NCBI GenBank assembly: GCA_030549335.1
Contig: CM060198.1
Coordinates: forward strand, 50,648,495-50,712,494
Direction: 5' to 3'
Length of the DNA stretch: 64,000 bases
Origin: Pontederia crassipes
Taxonomy: Eukaryota > Streptophyta > Magnoliopsida > Commelinales > Pontederiaceae
Positions 10,430-21,079 of this stretch are shown here, piece by piece. The notes beneath the pieces were generated by a model. It did not search any database. It was given only the letters and a program-made list of their open reading frames with translations, and was not told the origin of the DNA. How positions within the stretch are numbered: the first letter of the stretch is position 1; each line of letters starts with the position of its first letter. The translations under genes were made by a program, and so were the position numbers.

Positions 10430-11850
10430 AAAGGATAATCAATTAGTCATCCTCCCCTTTTAAATGCATTAAATTTTGCATATTGGAAAATTAAAATTCA
10501 AGCATACATTTGTTCTATAGATATTGATATGTGGGACATTGTTGAAAAATATTATTATTTAAATGAAAAATTACTTACAGATTCTGCCGAAAGAGTTTTT
10601 TTTTTTTGAAAAACTCGATTGGAAAGCCAATTTTTTTTTATCGTGCTTTGGATTCAACGAAATTTAATCGGATTTCTAATTGTGAAAGTGCAACTGAGAT
10701 TCGGAATAAACTCATCACTACTTATGAAGGAACCAATAAAATTATAGAATCTAGATTGAATATTTTAAATTATCAATATGATTCTTTCAAAATGTATGAT
10801 AATGAATTCATAAATGATATGGTTGTTAGGTTTAATGATATTGTGAATGGCTTAGTCTCCTTGGGCGAGTCAAGAACTAACTCCCAAAAAAGTGAAAGGA
10901 ATTCTCAAGTGTCTCTCCTCCAAATGACATACGAAGAGGACGACCTATAAGATCTCAATTCAAGAAGATCAAGAAGAAAAAGCCTCCAAGAAAAAAACAT
11001 TGACATTAAAAGCAAATGCAAAAGAAGAAAACTCAAGTGAAAAGAAAGTGAATGAAAAAAGGTTCGCTTGCTACACAAGAAAACTTGACAAATACCTCAA
11101 GTTGGTAAAAAAGAAAGAGAAGAATGAGAAGCCGACTAGAAAAGAATACAAAAAACACAAAGAAGAGACATCTAAAAAAGTAAAAAAAGAAAAGATACGA
11201 AGAGTCAAGTGAAATAAGTGAATCATCAAACTCGTCTAGTGATGAAGCATACCTATGCTTAATGACTCACAATGATGAGATAATTTTTAACCCTTCAAAT
11301 AAAAATTATTGGTCATCAAACTCTTTCGAAGAAAACCTTTCTTTAGATGTAAATAAAGAACTCTCCTCTCTTATAAAAATATATTTTTCAATTAAAGAGG
11401 AAAATGAAAAATTATTACATAAATTTGAAATTTTGAAAAAAAAGGATACATGTTTTATTGAAAATGAAAAATAAAACCTGAAAAATGAAATTAAAATTTT
11501 GAAAATTACATATGCCCGTGAAATTGAAAAACTAGCATGTTCCTTAGAAAAAGTAAAATAAGAAAATACTTTTTTGAAAAATGCCTCTTTAGAAGATATA
11601 CAAAATAAAGTCATATCTCATGTAACGAAAAATAATTTTAGAAATCATTTTGAACATAAAAATTCTTATTGGAAATCCAATCATTTCTATGATAGAAAAT
11701 CAAATATTACATGCTTTGCATGCGGATTTCATGACCATTATGCTTAACAACGCAAAGTAGGAAAAACATTTCAACATGACATGATTTGGGTTTCAAAAGG
11801 AACAATGTTTAACAAAATAGGATCCAAAGAAATTTGAGTACCAAATGTTA
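10430..11850 (+). pseudogene. Copia gag remnant (UBN2-type gag, zinc knuckle)
   Basis: Several open pieces in different frames read in order as a SIRE/Maximus-type gag. The start near 10430 has SISHPPLLNALNFAYWKIKI; a shift at a T-run near 10598-10605 leads to ALDSTKFNRISNC, ATEIRNKLITTYEGTNKI and MVVRFNDIVNGLVSLGES (10606-10950). A lysine-rich stretch follows (11000-11212), then a coiled-coil-like Lys/Glu-rich stretch (11262-11474). Near 11710 a zinc knuckle begins CFACGFHDHYA but hits a stop before its last Cys. The gag end near 11790-11850 has the WVSKGT and repeated I-WVP-NVT wording seen just before pol in this clade. Broken by frameshifts and stops; the family packages its RNA, this copy cannot. 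Confidence 0.7.
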
Positions 11851-12498
11851 CATAATTATTTTTGTAGGTGTGTCTCACATGTAAAGCAAAGGACGAATGA
11901 AAATGTGAAGGCAGAAAGGTTATGGTAAAAGTATCACATACTTTTTTATTTTTCTCAAAAGCTCAAAAGCATCATTTTTTTTAAGAAAAAGGGAACACAT
12001 CAAATAGAAAAAAAAAACTAGTTGTAATGATAGGAGGAGCATGTTTTCAACTTTATTTTAACATATCATTGTTGTATCAAAGTTTGTTTATTCCTAATAT
12101 AATTTTTTACTTATGGATTTCATAACATCTAAATAAATTTAATTTCATTTTAAAATAACCATAAATTTAGTGGGAGTTATTTTTTCATATTTCATGATCT
12201 TTTATGATACTTTACATATTCATGAAAAAAAGGAGAATAAATTTTTTAACAAAGTGAGAATTACATATTTTTTATGCTCTTTATGTGCAAACTATTTTGT
12301 GATGAAACAAAAGGAGGAGAAATCTAGGAGAAATATGATATGAATATATGAATAGTGCCTTACAATTAGTACATGTGTAAATATTTATCATTGTAAGAAA
12401 AGTTAAGTTTTAGGGGGAGTAAAATTGATTTTACAATTGTTTTGCAAATTACATATTTTTTATATTTCTCATTTGATCTTCATAAAAAAGGAAGAAAT
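11851..12498 (+). other. Internal tail of the copia element, no pol
   Basis: A+T-rich and non-coding. Contains tttagggggagt near 12412 and an A/G-rich run (aaaaaaggaagaaat) immediately before the 3' LTR, a plausible polypurine tract at 12484-12498. Confidence 0.5.
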
Positions 12499-12671
12499 TG
12501 TTGGAGTAAAGTTTTAATGACATATTAAACTACATTTTGATGATACAAATCTTGAAAGATTAAAGTTAAATGCTGAAAAAATTTAAAGAAAAAGAGATAA
12601 CTTTATACACTACACTTTGATTAAATAATTGACTATGATCTTATTAGATTCTGGATGAATCATAAATATCA
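12499..12671 (+). repeat. 3' LTR of the copia element, first part
   Basis: Starts tgttggagtaaagttt, the same start as the solo LTR at 38983. Matches it to cataaatatc and is then interrupted; the LTR resumes at about 18753. Confidence 0.8.
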
Positions 12672-12828
12672 TTAAGGTCGTTCGCGCTCTACTCTACTCT
12701 TCATGTCACGATGTCGGGTGGCCTTGGCGTCCGCGCTCGCTGTTCGCTGCCCACTCGCCAAAAGAGAGAAGAGAATGGTGAGAGGCCAAATAGGTACAAC
12801 GGGAAGGAGAAAGGAAAACAAAGAGTCC
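12672..12828. other. GC-richer flank inside the 6.1 kb block, left side
   Basis: Not part of the LTR and not part of the inverted-repeat element that starts at 12829. No gene recognised. With 18416-18752 it forms the outer part of the block that split the LTR; the two outer parts are not inverted copies of each other. Confidence 0.4.
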
Positions 12829-13486
12829 GGGTAAATTACACGAATGATTCCCCAACTTTGAGTCGATTTCCAACTGGTCCCCCAACTTCAATTTATAACC
12901 AGAACATCCCTCATCTTTTATCTTCTTGCAAGATTAGTCCTCTTGACCGGTGATAGTGGATTTCCCGGTTACCTTGCATACGTGGCCGACACGTCAGCCG
13001 TTTCTCTCTCATCCATGTCATTTAAGTCATCCACGTCATTTAATGCTCCAAACCAGGTAAATTACACGGATCGTCCTCCAACTTTGAATCGATTTCTAAA
13101 TAGTCCCCCAACTTTGATATTATTACACGATTCATCCACTTGACCGGTAAGAAACAGTCTCCCGATTATCTTGCAATGTGACATAATAAAATATAATAAA
13201 AAACTTTAACTAGCTGACATCACACAATAAAAATTATTATAAAAATTTTAGGACGCGATCGAGCTGGCAGAGGAGGGGTGTCGACCCCCCTCTCCAAGCT
13301 CGCCCTTTGGTGAGCTGGCATAGGGGGCGCCGGCCCCCGTCTCCAAGCTCATCCACTGGCGAGCTTCGCACAAGGGACATCAACGTCCCCTCGCAAGCTC
13401 GTCGACGATCCTAAACGACTCAAAGTTGAGAGATTATAAAAAATAAAAATGATAGGAGCGCCGACGAACTCACGAGGGGGTGTTAG

Positions 13487-14152
13487 TGTCACGGGGCGTT
13501 TTCCGTGACACGAAGCGTGAAGCCTCGCGGCACCAGTGCCGCTCAACTATAGCCCTCGGCCGCTTAGCGCCCAAAACATGGAACACATGCAGCCGCCCCG
13601 CACTGCGTAATATTGCGGAGTACCAAGTTATCCGCCCTTAGGGCATTTATCTTGTAAGGTCGTCCTTATGAATGGCCAAATAGGTGACGTTCCCGTAGGG
13701 TACGTCTTTTGCATCTTCAATATGTAACAAGACTCCTATACCTACGGTACACTGGGAGGAGTTCACTAGTGCCTTCCGAGGCCCAATTGTATGTTATGTT
13801 TCATCATATTTAATACAAGTAAGCTTTTCTTTAATTCTAGTGTCATGGCCTTGAGCGTGGGGTGGCAACCCACATCGGTGTCCCTTCGTGGCGTCCCGTG
13901 GTCCCTTCGTCGCCCCTTCGGACTTTAAGCGCCCAAGCGCCAACATTAGTGCCGCAACGCGCTAATGCCACGGTCTCGTGACGAGTAGTCCAACACTCTA
14001 GTCATGTCCGTGATTGAACGCCTATAAGAGCGACTCTCGGCAAAGTCGTCTCGACCATAAAACTTCCACTGCAAACTCAAAACAGGCTTGGCTAGGTGCC
14101 TATCCGCTTAGTCGCCGCACGTGGTCTAGTGTCCGAGAATGACCCCGTGACA
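13487..14152 (+). repeat. 5' LTR of the gypsy-like element
   Basis: Begins tgtcacggggcg and ends ccccgtgaca, giving short inverted ends. A TATA-like cgcctataagagcg near 14020 is a plausible promoter. Confidence 0.9.
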
Positions 14153-14154
14153 AG

Positions 14155-14168
14155 TGGTATCAGAGCAG
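14155..14168 (+). other. Primer-binding site of the gypsy-like element
   Basis: tggtatcagagcag two bases after the LTR, an exact match to the usual initiator Met tRNA complement. Confidence 0.9.
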
Positions 14169-16019
14169 TTCTTCCTGCTCGGATTACCCAGCGACGATGA
14201 CTCGCTTGTGTCGTCGCAACGTGCCCTGGCGTAGGAGATGTGCTTCCGCTCAAATATTCCATCACGTCCAGGCGCACTGGTACCATGATATTTGATCGTG
14301 GACGCCAACGAGGAATGCATGGCAAGCTTCCTCGCCGCACGCCCAGTCGTGCCCCGCAACATGTTCCTCATACACCCGTGTCGTGTCAAGGAACGTCCGT
14401 CATGCATCATGATGACGGATTGATCGCCCCGCCTAACCGGGACGGTCATGCGTCGCTCACTCGAGTAGATCAACCACCCCAGGTATACAGTCGGGAATCC
14501 TGAAGTGTCGCGCCGCGTCAAAGAGTGGCCATATGCTCCGCATGATGGTCTTGCGCTGCTCATATCATGAGATCGCTTACACGAGCGTCGTGTAACTCGG
14601 AGGACCGTGTCACATTCAGGGACTGTCGGTCATGCACTATCATGACGACCTGGCGCTGCTCAGTATTTCGTGACGTCGCATCGCATGCCCAGTCATGCAA
14701 CGTGAAGTGCACAATCGCTTCACGGGAGAAGTTGGCTTAAAGACAAATATCAAGGTTCACGGTCCCTTTTTGGCCAAAGAATATCATCCCTTCGGTCAAG
14801 GAGCATCAATCACAAGCATCTTGTCGTGCCGCAGCATCGCCTGTCATGCCACGATGACTTTCAGGAATGGAGCAAACGTTGATTACTTGCAAACACTCGC
14901 GGATGAGCTGTCAGCCTTGCCTGCCTCGTCAAGTGTCGCCCCGCAAGCGGCGCGATGTCATCCATCGAGGAGTGGGACGAACCTGATACATGCCAACGCA
15001 AATCGACGCCTCAACTCAGCGACCAATTTGGCAAATGGTCTGAGCGTCGAGCATCGGCGAACCTTGGCATGCTGCTGTCAAGCGTTCTGCCGCCAACCGA
15101 AGAAAGGAGTGCCCTTTCCTCTCGGACATCGCCTCGAGTAATCGAAGCGGCCTCCAAAGATCGCAATGCGAAGTTTTTGAAGGACACATTGGCGATGTCG
15201 TCCCTTAGAATGGAGATGGAGGTAATGTTGGGAGCTCATGCCATGAGTTCACCAACCGCAGTCCGCTTATCTAAGCGGAGCGTCTTCACAAGCATCCGCC
15301 AGGATCAGTGAAGGCCCGGAACGGCTACTCTTTCGCAAGGGTCAAGCCGCCCGGTGGACGAGTATGTCAAAGGTGTATGATCTAGGATGACAAGCACAGT
15401 GGCATTACTTTGTCCAAGACGCGGACGGATGAGCATCTAAGGTGCATCCTCTTCGTGAACGAGCACAACGATCTCGCCCCGTCCATACCCCAAAGGGATT
15501 GTCAAAGCTTCAAAGGAGGTCCCAGGATAGGAAGAAGGCATATCCCAAGAATTCTGCAAGATGTGGCAAACTCAGGATGGCGTTGCCATCGCGACAATGT
15601 AGAATATGGCAAACATGCATCCCAGACATGGGACGGAAGAATTGGCAGTTCATCAATTATGCAGGCCCTGACAAGTTGGGACTGGATGTCAAGATCGCAT
15701 TGTTCAACATCAGCCAGATGGGCATGTTGAAGGAGGAAGTGAAAGGAATCACCGAGCTCCGCCTACAGTGTTCCAAGGAGGATGAAGACCCAATGTTGGT
15801 GCTCTTCAAGCAGAGGGGTTAGAAGCTTTGGGCTAGGAAGGAGTTGGAACGACCGGATCGTCCAACCTCCGCTCACTAGTCGACGCTGCCAAGTCAATCA
15901 GGACAAGTGCCATACCACCAAAGCCCTTGGGCAAGGGCAATGGTGGGGGAGAGAAGCTCAAGTCGCAAGGAGGAAGCTACTTATGCCAAAGATAAAGATT
16001 GCCCATCGAAGCAGGAGAA
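14169..16019 (+). pseudogene. Interior of the gypsy-like element, degenerate gag-like sequence
   Basis: GC-rich, with many short overlapping open stretches in all three frames but no long frame. Phrases such as RNAKFLKDTL and VDEYVKG near 15150-15380, and KDKDCPSKQEK near 15985-16020, sit where gag and a zinc knuckle would be, but no complete zinc knuckle (CX2CX4HX4C) is present. Read as a decayed or replaced gag; this is weak evidence. Confidence 0.3.
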
Positions 16020-16710
16020 GCGAGTCGAACCACAGGCACATGTGAGAAAACTCTCATCGTCGCTCACTATAACGACTGGGAGTGGACAAGGTGCGAAATG
16101 TTATACCAAAGAACCTTGCTCCACCTCAAACCGTCGAGATATCTATTGTCCACCAAGGGGAAGGTGGAGATGTTCTCAAGGCTCGGCGGACGAAGGACTC
16201 AACGTTGCAGCCATCTGCAACTTGGGGACAGCGAGTTGAACCACAAGGAAACGTGGGGAGACTCTCGTCTCCCACTATGGCGACTTGGATGGACAAGGCA
16301 TGGATTGTCATATCAAAGAACCTTGTCCCGCCTCAAGACTGCCGAAACATCATGTGGTCACCAAGGAGGAGGTGGTCCTGCGCTTTTAGTTCGGCAGAGG
16401 TATGGAAGACTCTACGTTGCAATCATTTGCAACATAGAGACGTTGAGTCAAGCCACAAAGAGACCTGAAGCGTCCCAAAGTATCCGTGGGAAGACTCTCG
16501 TCGCTCATCATAGCGACCCCAGGCACCCGAAGCAGACAAGCTACAAGCATCGACATCGGAGAGCTTGTGCTGTTTCAAGCCGTCGAAATTCAAGAATGAT
16601 CATCGAGGGTGAGATGATCCCGCACTTCGCATTCGACGGAAGGAAGACCTTATGCTGCGGCCATCCGCAACATGAAGGCATCGAGTCAAGTCATGCAGGT
16701 CGAATGGCGA
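16020..16710 (+). repeat. Internal tandem array, about 210 bp x 3.3
   Basis: Units start at about 16020, 16229 and 16441 with variants of cgagtcgaaccacaggcaca and each contains gaaaactctcatcgtcgctca, ataccaaagaacctt and gttgcagccatctgcaac variants; a partial unit follows from about 16680 (cgagtcaagtcatgcaggtc). Units are diverged, so the array is older than the latest jump of the element. Confidence 0.75.
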
Positions 16711-17140
16711 GACTCTTCATCGTGTTCTACACGACCCTGAGACAACTCTTCTCCGCGCTATTCCTGAAGGCATACAAGAGTTGTTTCACCCCCAAAGAAG
16801 CCAAACCACACAAGTTGACGCTGCGCAAGTCGAAGAGAAGTGAGGCCAACAGAGACTTGATGGACGGATAGTTGCTTGATGAAGTCAGACCGCACATGGC
16901 GGTCTCCACTGGCGCTGCACAAGTGATGACCCCGGGTTGGACGAAGGATCAGCGAGCGAAGCAGGCCTGAGGGAGGAGTCCTCAGCGAGACCCCAAGGAG
17001 CGGGCATTCCTGGCGTTGCGTGATGCTGGTGAAGTTGAAGTCAAGGCGAAGAAGGCAGAATTGAACGAGACAAGCGAAGTCAAGACTCAAGACGAAGGCC
17101 CCGAGGAAGCCCGGACAACGACTTCGGGGGCGTTGCCGAC
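16711..17140 (+). other. 3' interior of the gypsy-like element
   Basis: Non-coding GC-rich tail between the repeat array and the polypurine tract, rich in gaagtcaag and gcgaag words; nothing recognised. Confidence 0.4.
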
Positions 17141-17155
17141 TTTGGTGGGGGAGAA
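17141..17155 (+). other. Polypurine tract of the gypsy-like element
   Basis: tttggtgggggagaa directly before the 3' LTR, the expected plus-strand primer position. Confidence 0.8.
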
Positions 17156-17821
17156 TGTCACGGGGCGTTTCCCGTGACACGAAGCGTGAAGCCTCGTGGC
17201 ACCAGTGCCGCTCAACTATAGCCCTCGGCCGCTCAACGCCGAAAACATGGAACACATGCAGCCGCCCCGCACTGCGTAATATTGCGGAGTACCAAGTTAT
17301 CTGCCCTTAGAGCATTTATCTTGTAAGGCCGTCCTTATGAATGGCCAAGTAGGTGACGTTCCCGTAGGGTACGTCTTTTGCATCTTCAATATGTAACAAG
17401 ACTCCTATACCTACGGTACACTGGGAGGAGTTCACTAGTGCCTTCCGAGGCCCAATTGTATGTTATGTTTCATCATATTTAATACAAGTAAGCTTTTCTT
17501 TAATTCTAGTGTCATGGCCTTGAGCGTGGGGTGGCAACCCACATCGATGTCCCTTCGTGGCGTCCCGTGGTCCCTTCGTCGCCCCTTCGGACTTTAAGCG
17601 CCCAAGCGCCAACATTAGTGCCGCAACGCGCTAATGCCACGGTCTCGTGACGAGTAGTCCAACACTCTAGTCATGTCCGTGATTGAACGCCTATAAGAGC
17701 GACTCTCGGCAAAGTCGTCTCGACCATAAAACTTCCGTTGCAAACTCAAAACAGGCTTGGCTAGGTGCCTATCCGCTTAGTCGCCGCACGTGGTCTAGTG
17801 TCCGAGAATGACCCCGTGACA
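17156..17821 (+). repeat. 3' LTR of the gypsy-like element
   Basis: Same length as the 5' LTR with about twelve base differences. Confidence 0.9.
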
Positions 17822-18415
17822 TTAGCGCTCCTTGTGCGAAGCTTATCAGTGGACGAGCTTGGAGACGGGGGTTGGCGCCCCCTATGCCAGCTCGCGAAAG
17901 GGCGAGCTTGGAGAGGGGGGTCGACACCCCTCCTCTGCCAGCTCAACCGCATCATGAAATTTTTATAATAATTTTTATTGTGTGATGTCAGCTAGTTAAA
18001 GTTTTTTATTATATTTTATTATGCCACGTTGCAAGATAATCGGGAGACTATTTCTTACCGGTCAAGTGGATGAATCGTGTAATAATATCAAAGTTGGGGG
18101 ACTATTTAGAAATCGATTCAAAGTTGGGGGACTATTTAGAAATCGATTCAAAGTTGGGGGACGATCCGTATAATTTACCTGATTGTGAGCGTTAAATGAC
18201 GTGGATGACTTAAATGACGTGGATAAAAGAGAAACGGCTGACGTGTCGGCCACGTATGCAAGGCAACCGGGAAACTCACTATCACCGATCAAGAGGACTA
18301 ATCGTGCAAGAAGATAAAAGATGAGGGACGTTCTGGTTATAAATTGAAGTTGGGGGACCAGTTGGAAATCGACTCAAAGTTGGGGGACCATTCGTGTAAT
18401 TTACCCCAAAAGTCC

Positions 18416-18752
18416 TCTTCTCACCACTTACGATCTCTGTTGACCGCCTGCGTCGGAGCTGGCCTACGTCGGAGCTGACCTCCGCCGTCGTCCACTGCCC
18501 ACGCACCGAAGAGGAAGCAGAAAACAAGCGAGGTGAAGCTTGATCCATAGGAGAGACAGAGCAGAGGGAAAAACAGGAAGGGTCGGGTGTCATTTTATAG
18601 AAAAAAATGGAAGGAGGCCGGCCGTCGCTCCTCCCACCGCAATCCGGCGGCATGATTGCCGCGCCATGTGTCCGTCGTGACGCAAGGTGGCGTGCTCGGC
18701 CATTGGAGCTCGACTGTGCAGGAGAGATACACACAGAGAGAGGCTAGAGAAT
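18416..18752 (-). promoter_or_regulatory. GC-rich promoter-like flank with a TATA box, minus strand
   Basis: On the minus strand a TATAAAA (18599-18593) is followed by a pyrimidine-rich leader and an ATG near 18560 opening MDQASPRLFSASSSVRGQW, which stays open into the inverted-repeat element. This has the look of a captured promoter and first exon, but no protein family is recognised and the frame has no homologue I can name. Confidence 0.3.
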
Positions 18753-21074
18753 CATGTTAGTTATCCATAAAATTTAATAATATCTAATTTGGATAACTGT
18801 GTAAAAAATTATACTCAAAATAATGCAGGCAGTCGACAAAAAATTATACAACATACCGGTTGACCGATCAAAATGATGAGACTATACCGGTCGATGCCGA
18901 TATGACATCGATCGACAGACCAGCTGTAATTAGTGAAGAAAATAAGCACAACGCTCTCCGGGTCAAATAAGCAGTAACGACCAATTTTGAAGTAGAAATT
19001 TATGGAATAATTTATGAACGAATTTTTCATATACAAGAGCCTATAAAAGGAGTGCCAAAGCCAGAAGCAAAAGCATTCATCCAAGCCTTGAAGAAAAACT
19101 TCAAGTTATCAAAAGAAGATTTTTTCCTTGAAGTTTTCATTTTAAACTTTCTCTTCTCTCTTATCCTCTTGTGAGCTTAACATTGTAAAAGAGAGAAACA
19201 TTTTATTTAGAAAAATACTGAAAGAGCTCCTGTGCAAAAGAGATTCCAAATCTTACCTCTTGAGCAAGAGAAAAGATTAGTTTCATACGAGGAGAGATCA
19301 ACCTTACATCTCGAAACGGAGAAATGGCGGTTGTGTAAAGGGTTTTTTCTTCCTCATCCCATTTGGAACAAAGAAAGAATTCTAGTGGAATCTCCGACGG
19401 TCTCGAGGTCGAGAAGTCAGAGCGGGGATGTAACACCCTCGTACTTGCGTAGGATATTATCTGCTTTGGGCCTAAGCTTGCACGATTTTTCCAAAACGCA
19501 TCCTACCAAGCCATGGTCCTGTTCTCATATATACCAGTATCTCTCCCGTGACTTATGCATGTGGGACGAATCCAAAGCATATCTAATGCATCCTTCTCCC
19601 GTTAGGGGACTCAACGACCTTGTTGAGTAATTGCACCTACTTTGCACAGAAGTTCACGCGGAGTGGCTCTTGTACCATATATAACATTCCCCACTAACGT
19701 ATGATATTATCCGTTTTGGGCCTCGGCCGGTACGATTTTCTCAAAATGCGTCACCTAGTATCAGAGTAGCGCAGCAGCTCACCTCTATACTCGGTACGAT
19801 ACTGTCCGCTCTGCCCCCTCCCTGGGCTCATGATTTTCTAATGCATCACTTGGTATCAAAGTAGCGCATCGGCTCACCTCTATACTCAGTGTGATACTGT
19901 TCGTTTTGCTCCCACCCTAGGCTCAGATTTTTTAACTCGTCACACCTAGTGAAGGACATGTTCCCATATATACCCAGCATCTCTTTTGGACTTATGCATG
20001 TGGGAATAATTCAAGGCATGCCTCATGCACCCTTTCCCTCCTTAGGGGACTCAACGTCTTCGTTAAGTGATCGCACCCCACCATGCACAGAGGCTCACGC
20101 GGAGTGGCTCTGGTACCATATGTAACATTCTTCATTAACATGTGATATTGTCTGCTCTGGACCTCGGCCCGCACGATTTTCTCAAAATGCGTCACCTGAT
20201 ATCAAAGTAGCATAGCGGCTCACTTCTATACTCAGCGCGATACTGTCCGCTCTGCCCCACCCTAGGCTCACAATTTTTTAACGCGTCACACCTGGTGAAG
20301 GATATGTTCCCATATATACCCAGTATCTCTTCCGTGACTTATGCATGTGGGACTAATCCAAGGCATGCCTCATGCACCATAAGTCACAGGAGAGATGCTG
20401 GGTATATATGGAAACATGACCTTGGCTTAGTAGGATGCGTCTTGAGAAAATCGTGCCAGCTTAGGCTCAAAACAGACAATATCCTACGCAAGTGCGAGGG
20501 TGTTTAGAACCACTCCGCGTGAATTTCTGTGTATGGTGGGGTACGATCACTCAACGTGAACATTGAGTCCCCTAAGGGGAGAAGGGTGCATGAGGCATGT
20601 CTTGGATTAGTCCCACATGCATAAGTCACGAGAGAGATGCTGGGTATATGTGAAAACATGTCCTTCATCAGGTGTGACGTGTTAGAAAACCGTGAACCTA
20701 AGGTGGGGGCAGAGTGGCCAGTATCACGTTGAGTATGGAAGTGAGTCATTGCGCTACTCTGATACCAGGTGATGCATTTTGAGAAAATCATGCGGGCTGA
20801 GATCTAGAGCGGACAATATCACACGCTAGTGAGAAATGTTACAGGGGACGTAGTCAAGGTATAATCGAACATCATCAACAACCACCGCGTTCATTGTGTT
20901 TGAATTCTCTCTCTCCCTATCATATTGTATTTGATGTGATATGAGTTGTATTATTTTTTAAAAGGATTAACGAATCGGTTTTAAATTTCTGCGATAATTT
21001 TTGTGAAATTAATACTTTTATTTTAAACATGAACCCCCCCCCCACACCCTCTTTGTGCCATTTGGGATCGTACA
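18753..21074 (+). repeat. 3' LTR of the copia element, remainder, interrupted by a TRIM-like element
   Basis: Resumes with ttagttatccataaa and runs to tacatctaatttgg-type sequence matching 39170 onward. A TATA-like gagcctataaaaggag lies near 19035. The LTR is broken at 19428 by the TRIM-like element, continues from 20849, and ends ...gtaca at 21074 followed by atttc. Confidence 0.8.
19429..20843. mobile_element. TRIM-like element, rearranged into a hairpin of direct and inverted modules
   Basis: Begins tgtaacaccc and ends aatgttaca, flanked by perfect gggga duplications (19424-19428 and 20844-20848). The uninterrupted LTR in block B and at 10060 confirms the insertion point. Inside, short modules repeat: tgtaacattc...gattttctcaaaatgcgtca followed by tagtatcagagtagc or tggtatcaaagtagc (Met-tRNA primer-site wording, about 19755 and 19850), and cttatgcatgtggga...ggcatgcctcatgcacc. 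After about 20379 the modules run inverted. The TG..CA ends, 5-bp duplication and primer-site wording point to a miniature LTR retrotransposon (TRIM); the family is not named. No coding capacity. Confidence 0.65.
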
Positions 21075-21079
21075 ATTTC

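Larger units (their letters stand above)
13487..17821 (+). mobile_element. Non-autonomous LTR retrotransposon (Ty3/gypsy-like, no pol), recent
   Basis: Two 666-bp LTRs (13487-14152 and 17156-17821), TG..CA ends, flanked by ttag on both sides (13483-13486 and 17822-17825). The LTRs differ at only about a dozen positions by eye, near 98% identical, so this is one of the youngest insertions in the window. The 3.0 kb interior has a primer-binding site, degenerate gag-like wording, a repeat array and a polypurine tract, but no protease, reverse transcriptase, RNase H or integrase. Confidence 0.85.
12829..18406. mobile_element. Long-inverted-repeat (MULE-like) element, split by an LTR retrotransposon
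   Basis: Left arm 12829-13375 and right arm 17830-18406 are inverted copies of each other, starting gggtaaattacacgaat and ending attcgtgtaatttaccc. Each arm repeats cccccaacttt words. The flanks aaagagtcc (12820-12828) and caaaagtcc (18407-18415) agree in 7 of 9 bases, as for an old 9-bp Mutator-type target duplication. The right arm contains a 33-bp duplication (about 18088-18155). No transposase; the short loop (13376-13486 plus 17822-17829) is non-coding. MULE assignment rests on the 9-base flanks and long arms only. Confidence 0.6.
9461..21074 (+). mobile_element. Ty1/copia (SIRE/Maximus-like) retrotransposon, pol deleted, with nested insertions
   Basis: Composite element: a 5'-truncated 5' LTR (9461-10312), primer-binding site, gag remnant (about 10430-11850), A+T-rich tail, and a 3' LTR (starts 12499) broken by a 6.1 kb block (12672-18752) and a TRIM-like element (19429-20843), ending 21074. 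It is followed by atttc (21075-21079), the same five bases that precede the solo LTR in block B, showing a shared insertion older than the duplication. No protease, integrase or reverse transcriptase was found between gag and the 3' LTR, so it is non-autonomous. Confidence 0.75.

Noticed and set aside
14092-16871. Many open frames up to 290 codons in the young LTR element.
   Set aside because: GC-rich DNA gives overlapping frames in all registers, and the longest follows the 210-bp repeats; none shows a protease, reverse transcriptase or integrase motif.
19429-20843. 5S-rRNA-bearing (Cassandra) TRIM.
   Set aside because: The conserved internal 5S rRNA promoter sequences are not present.
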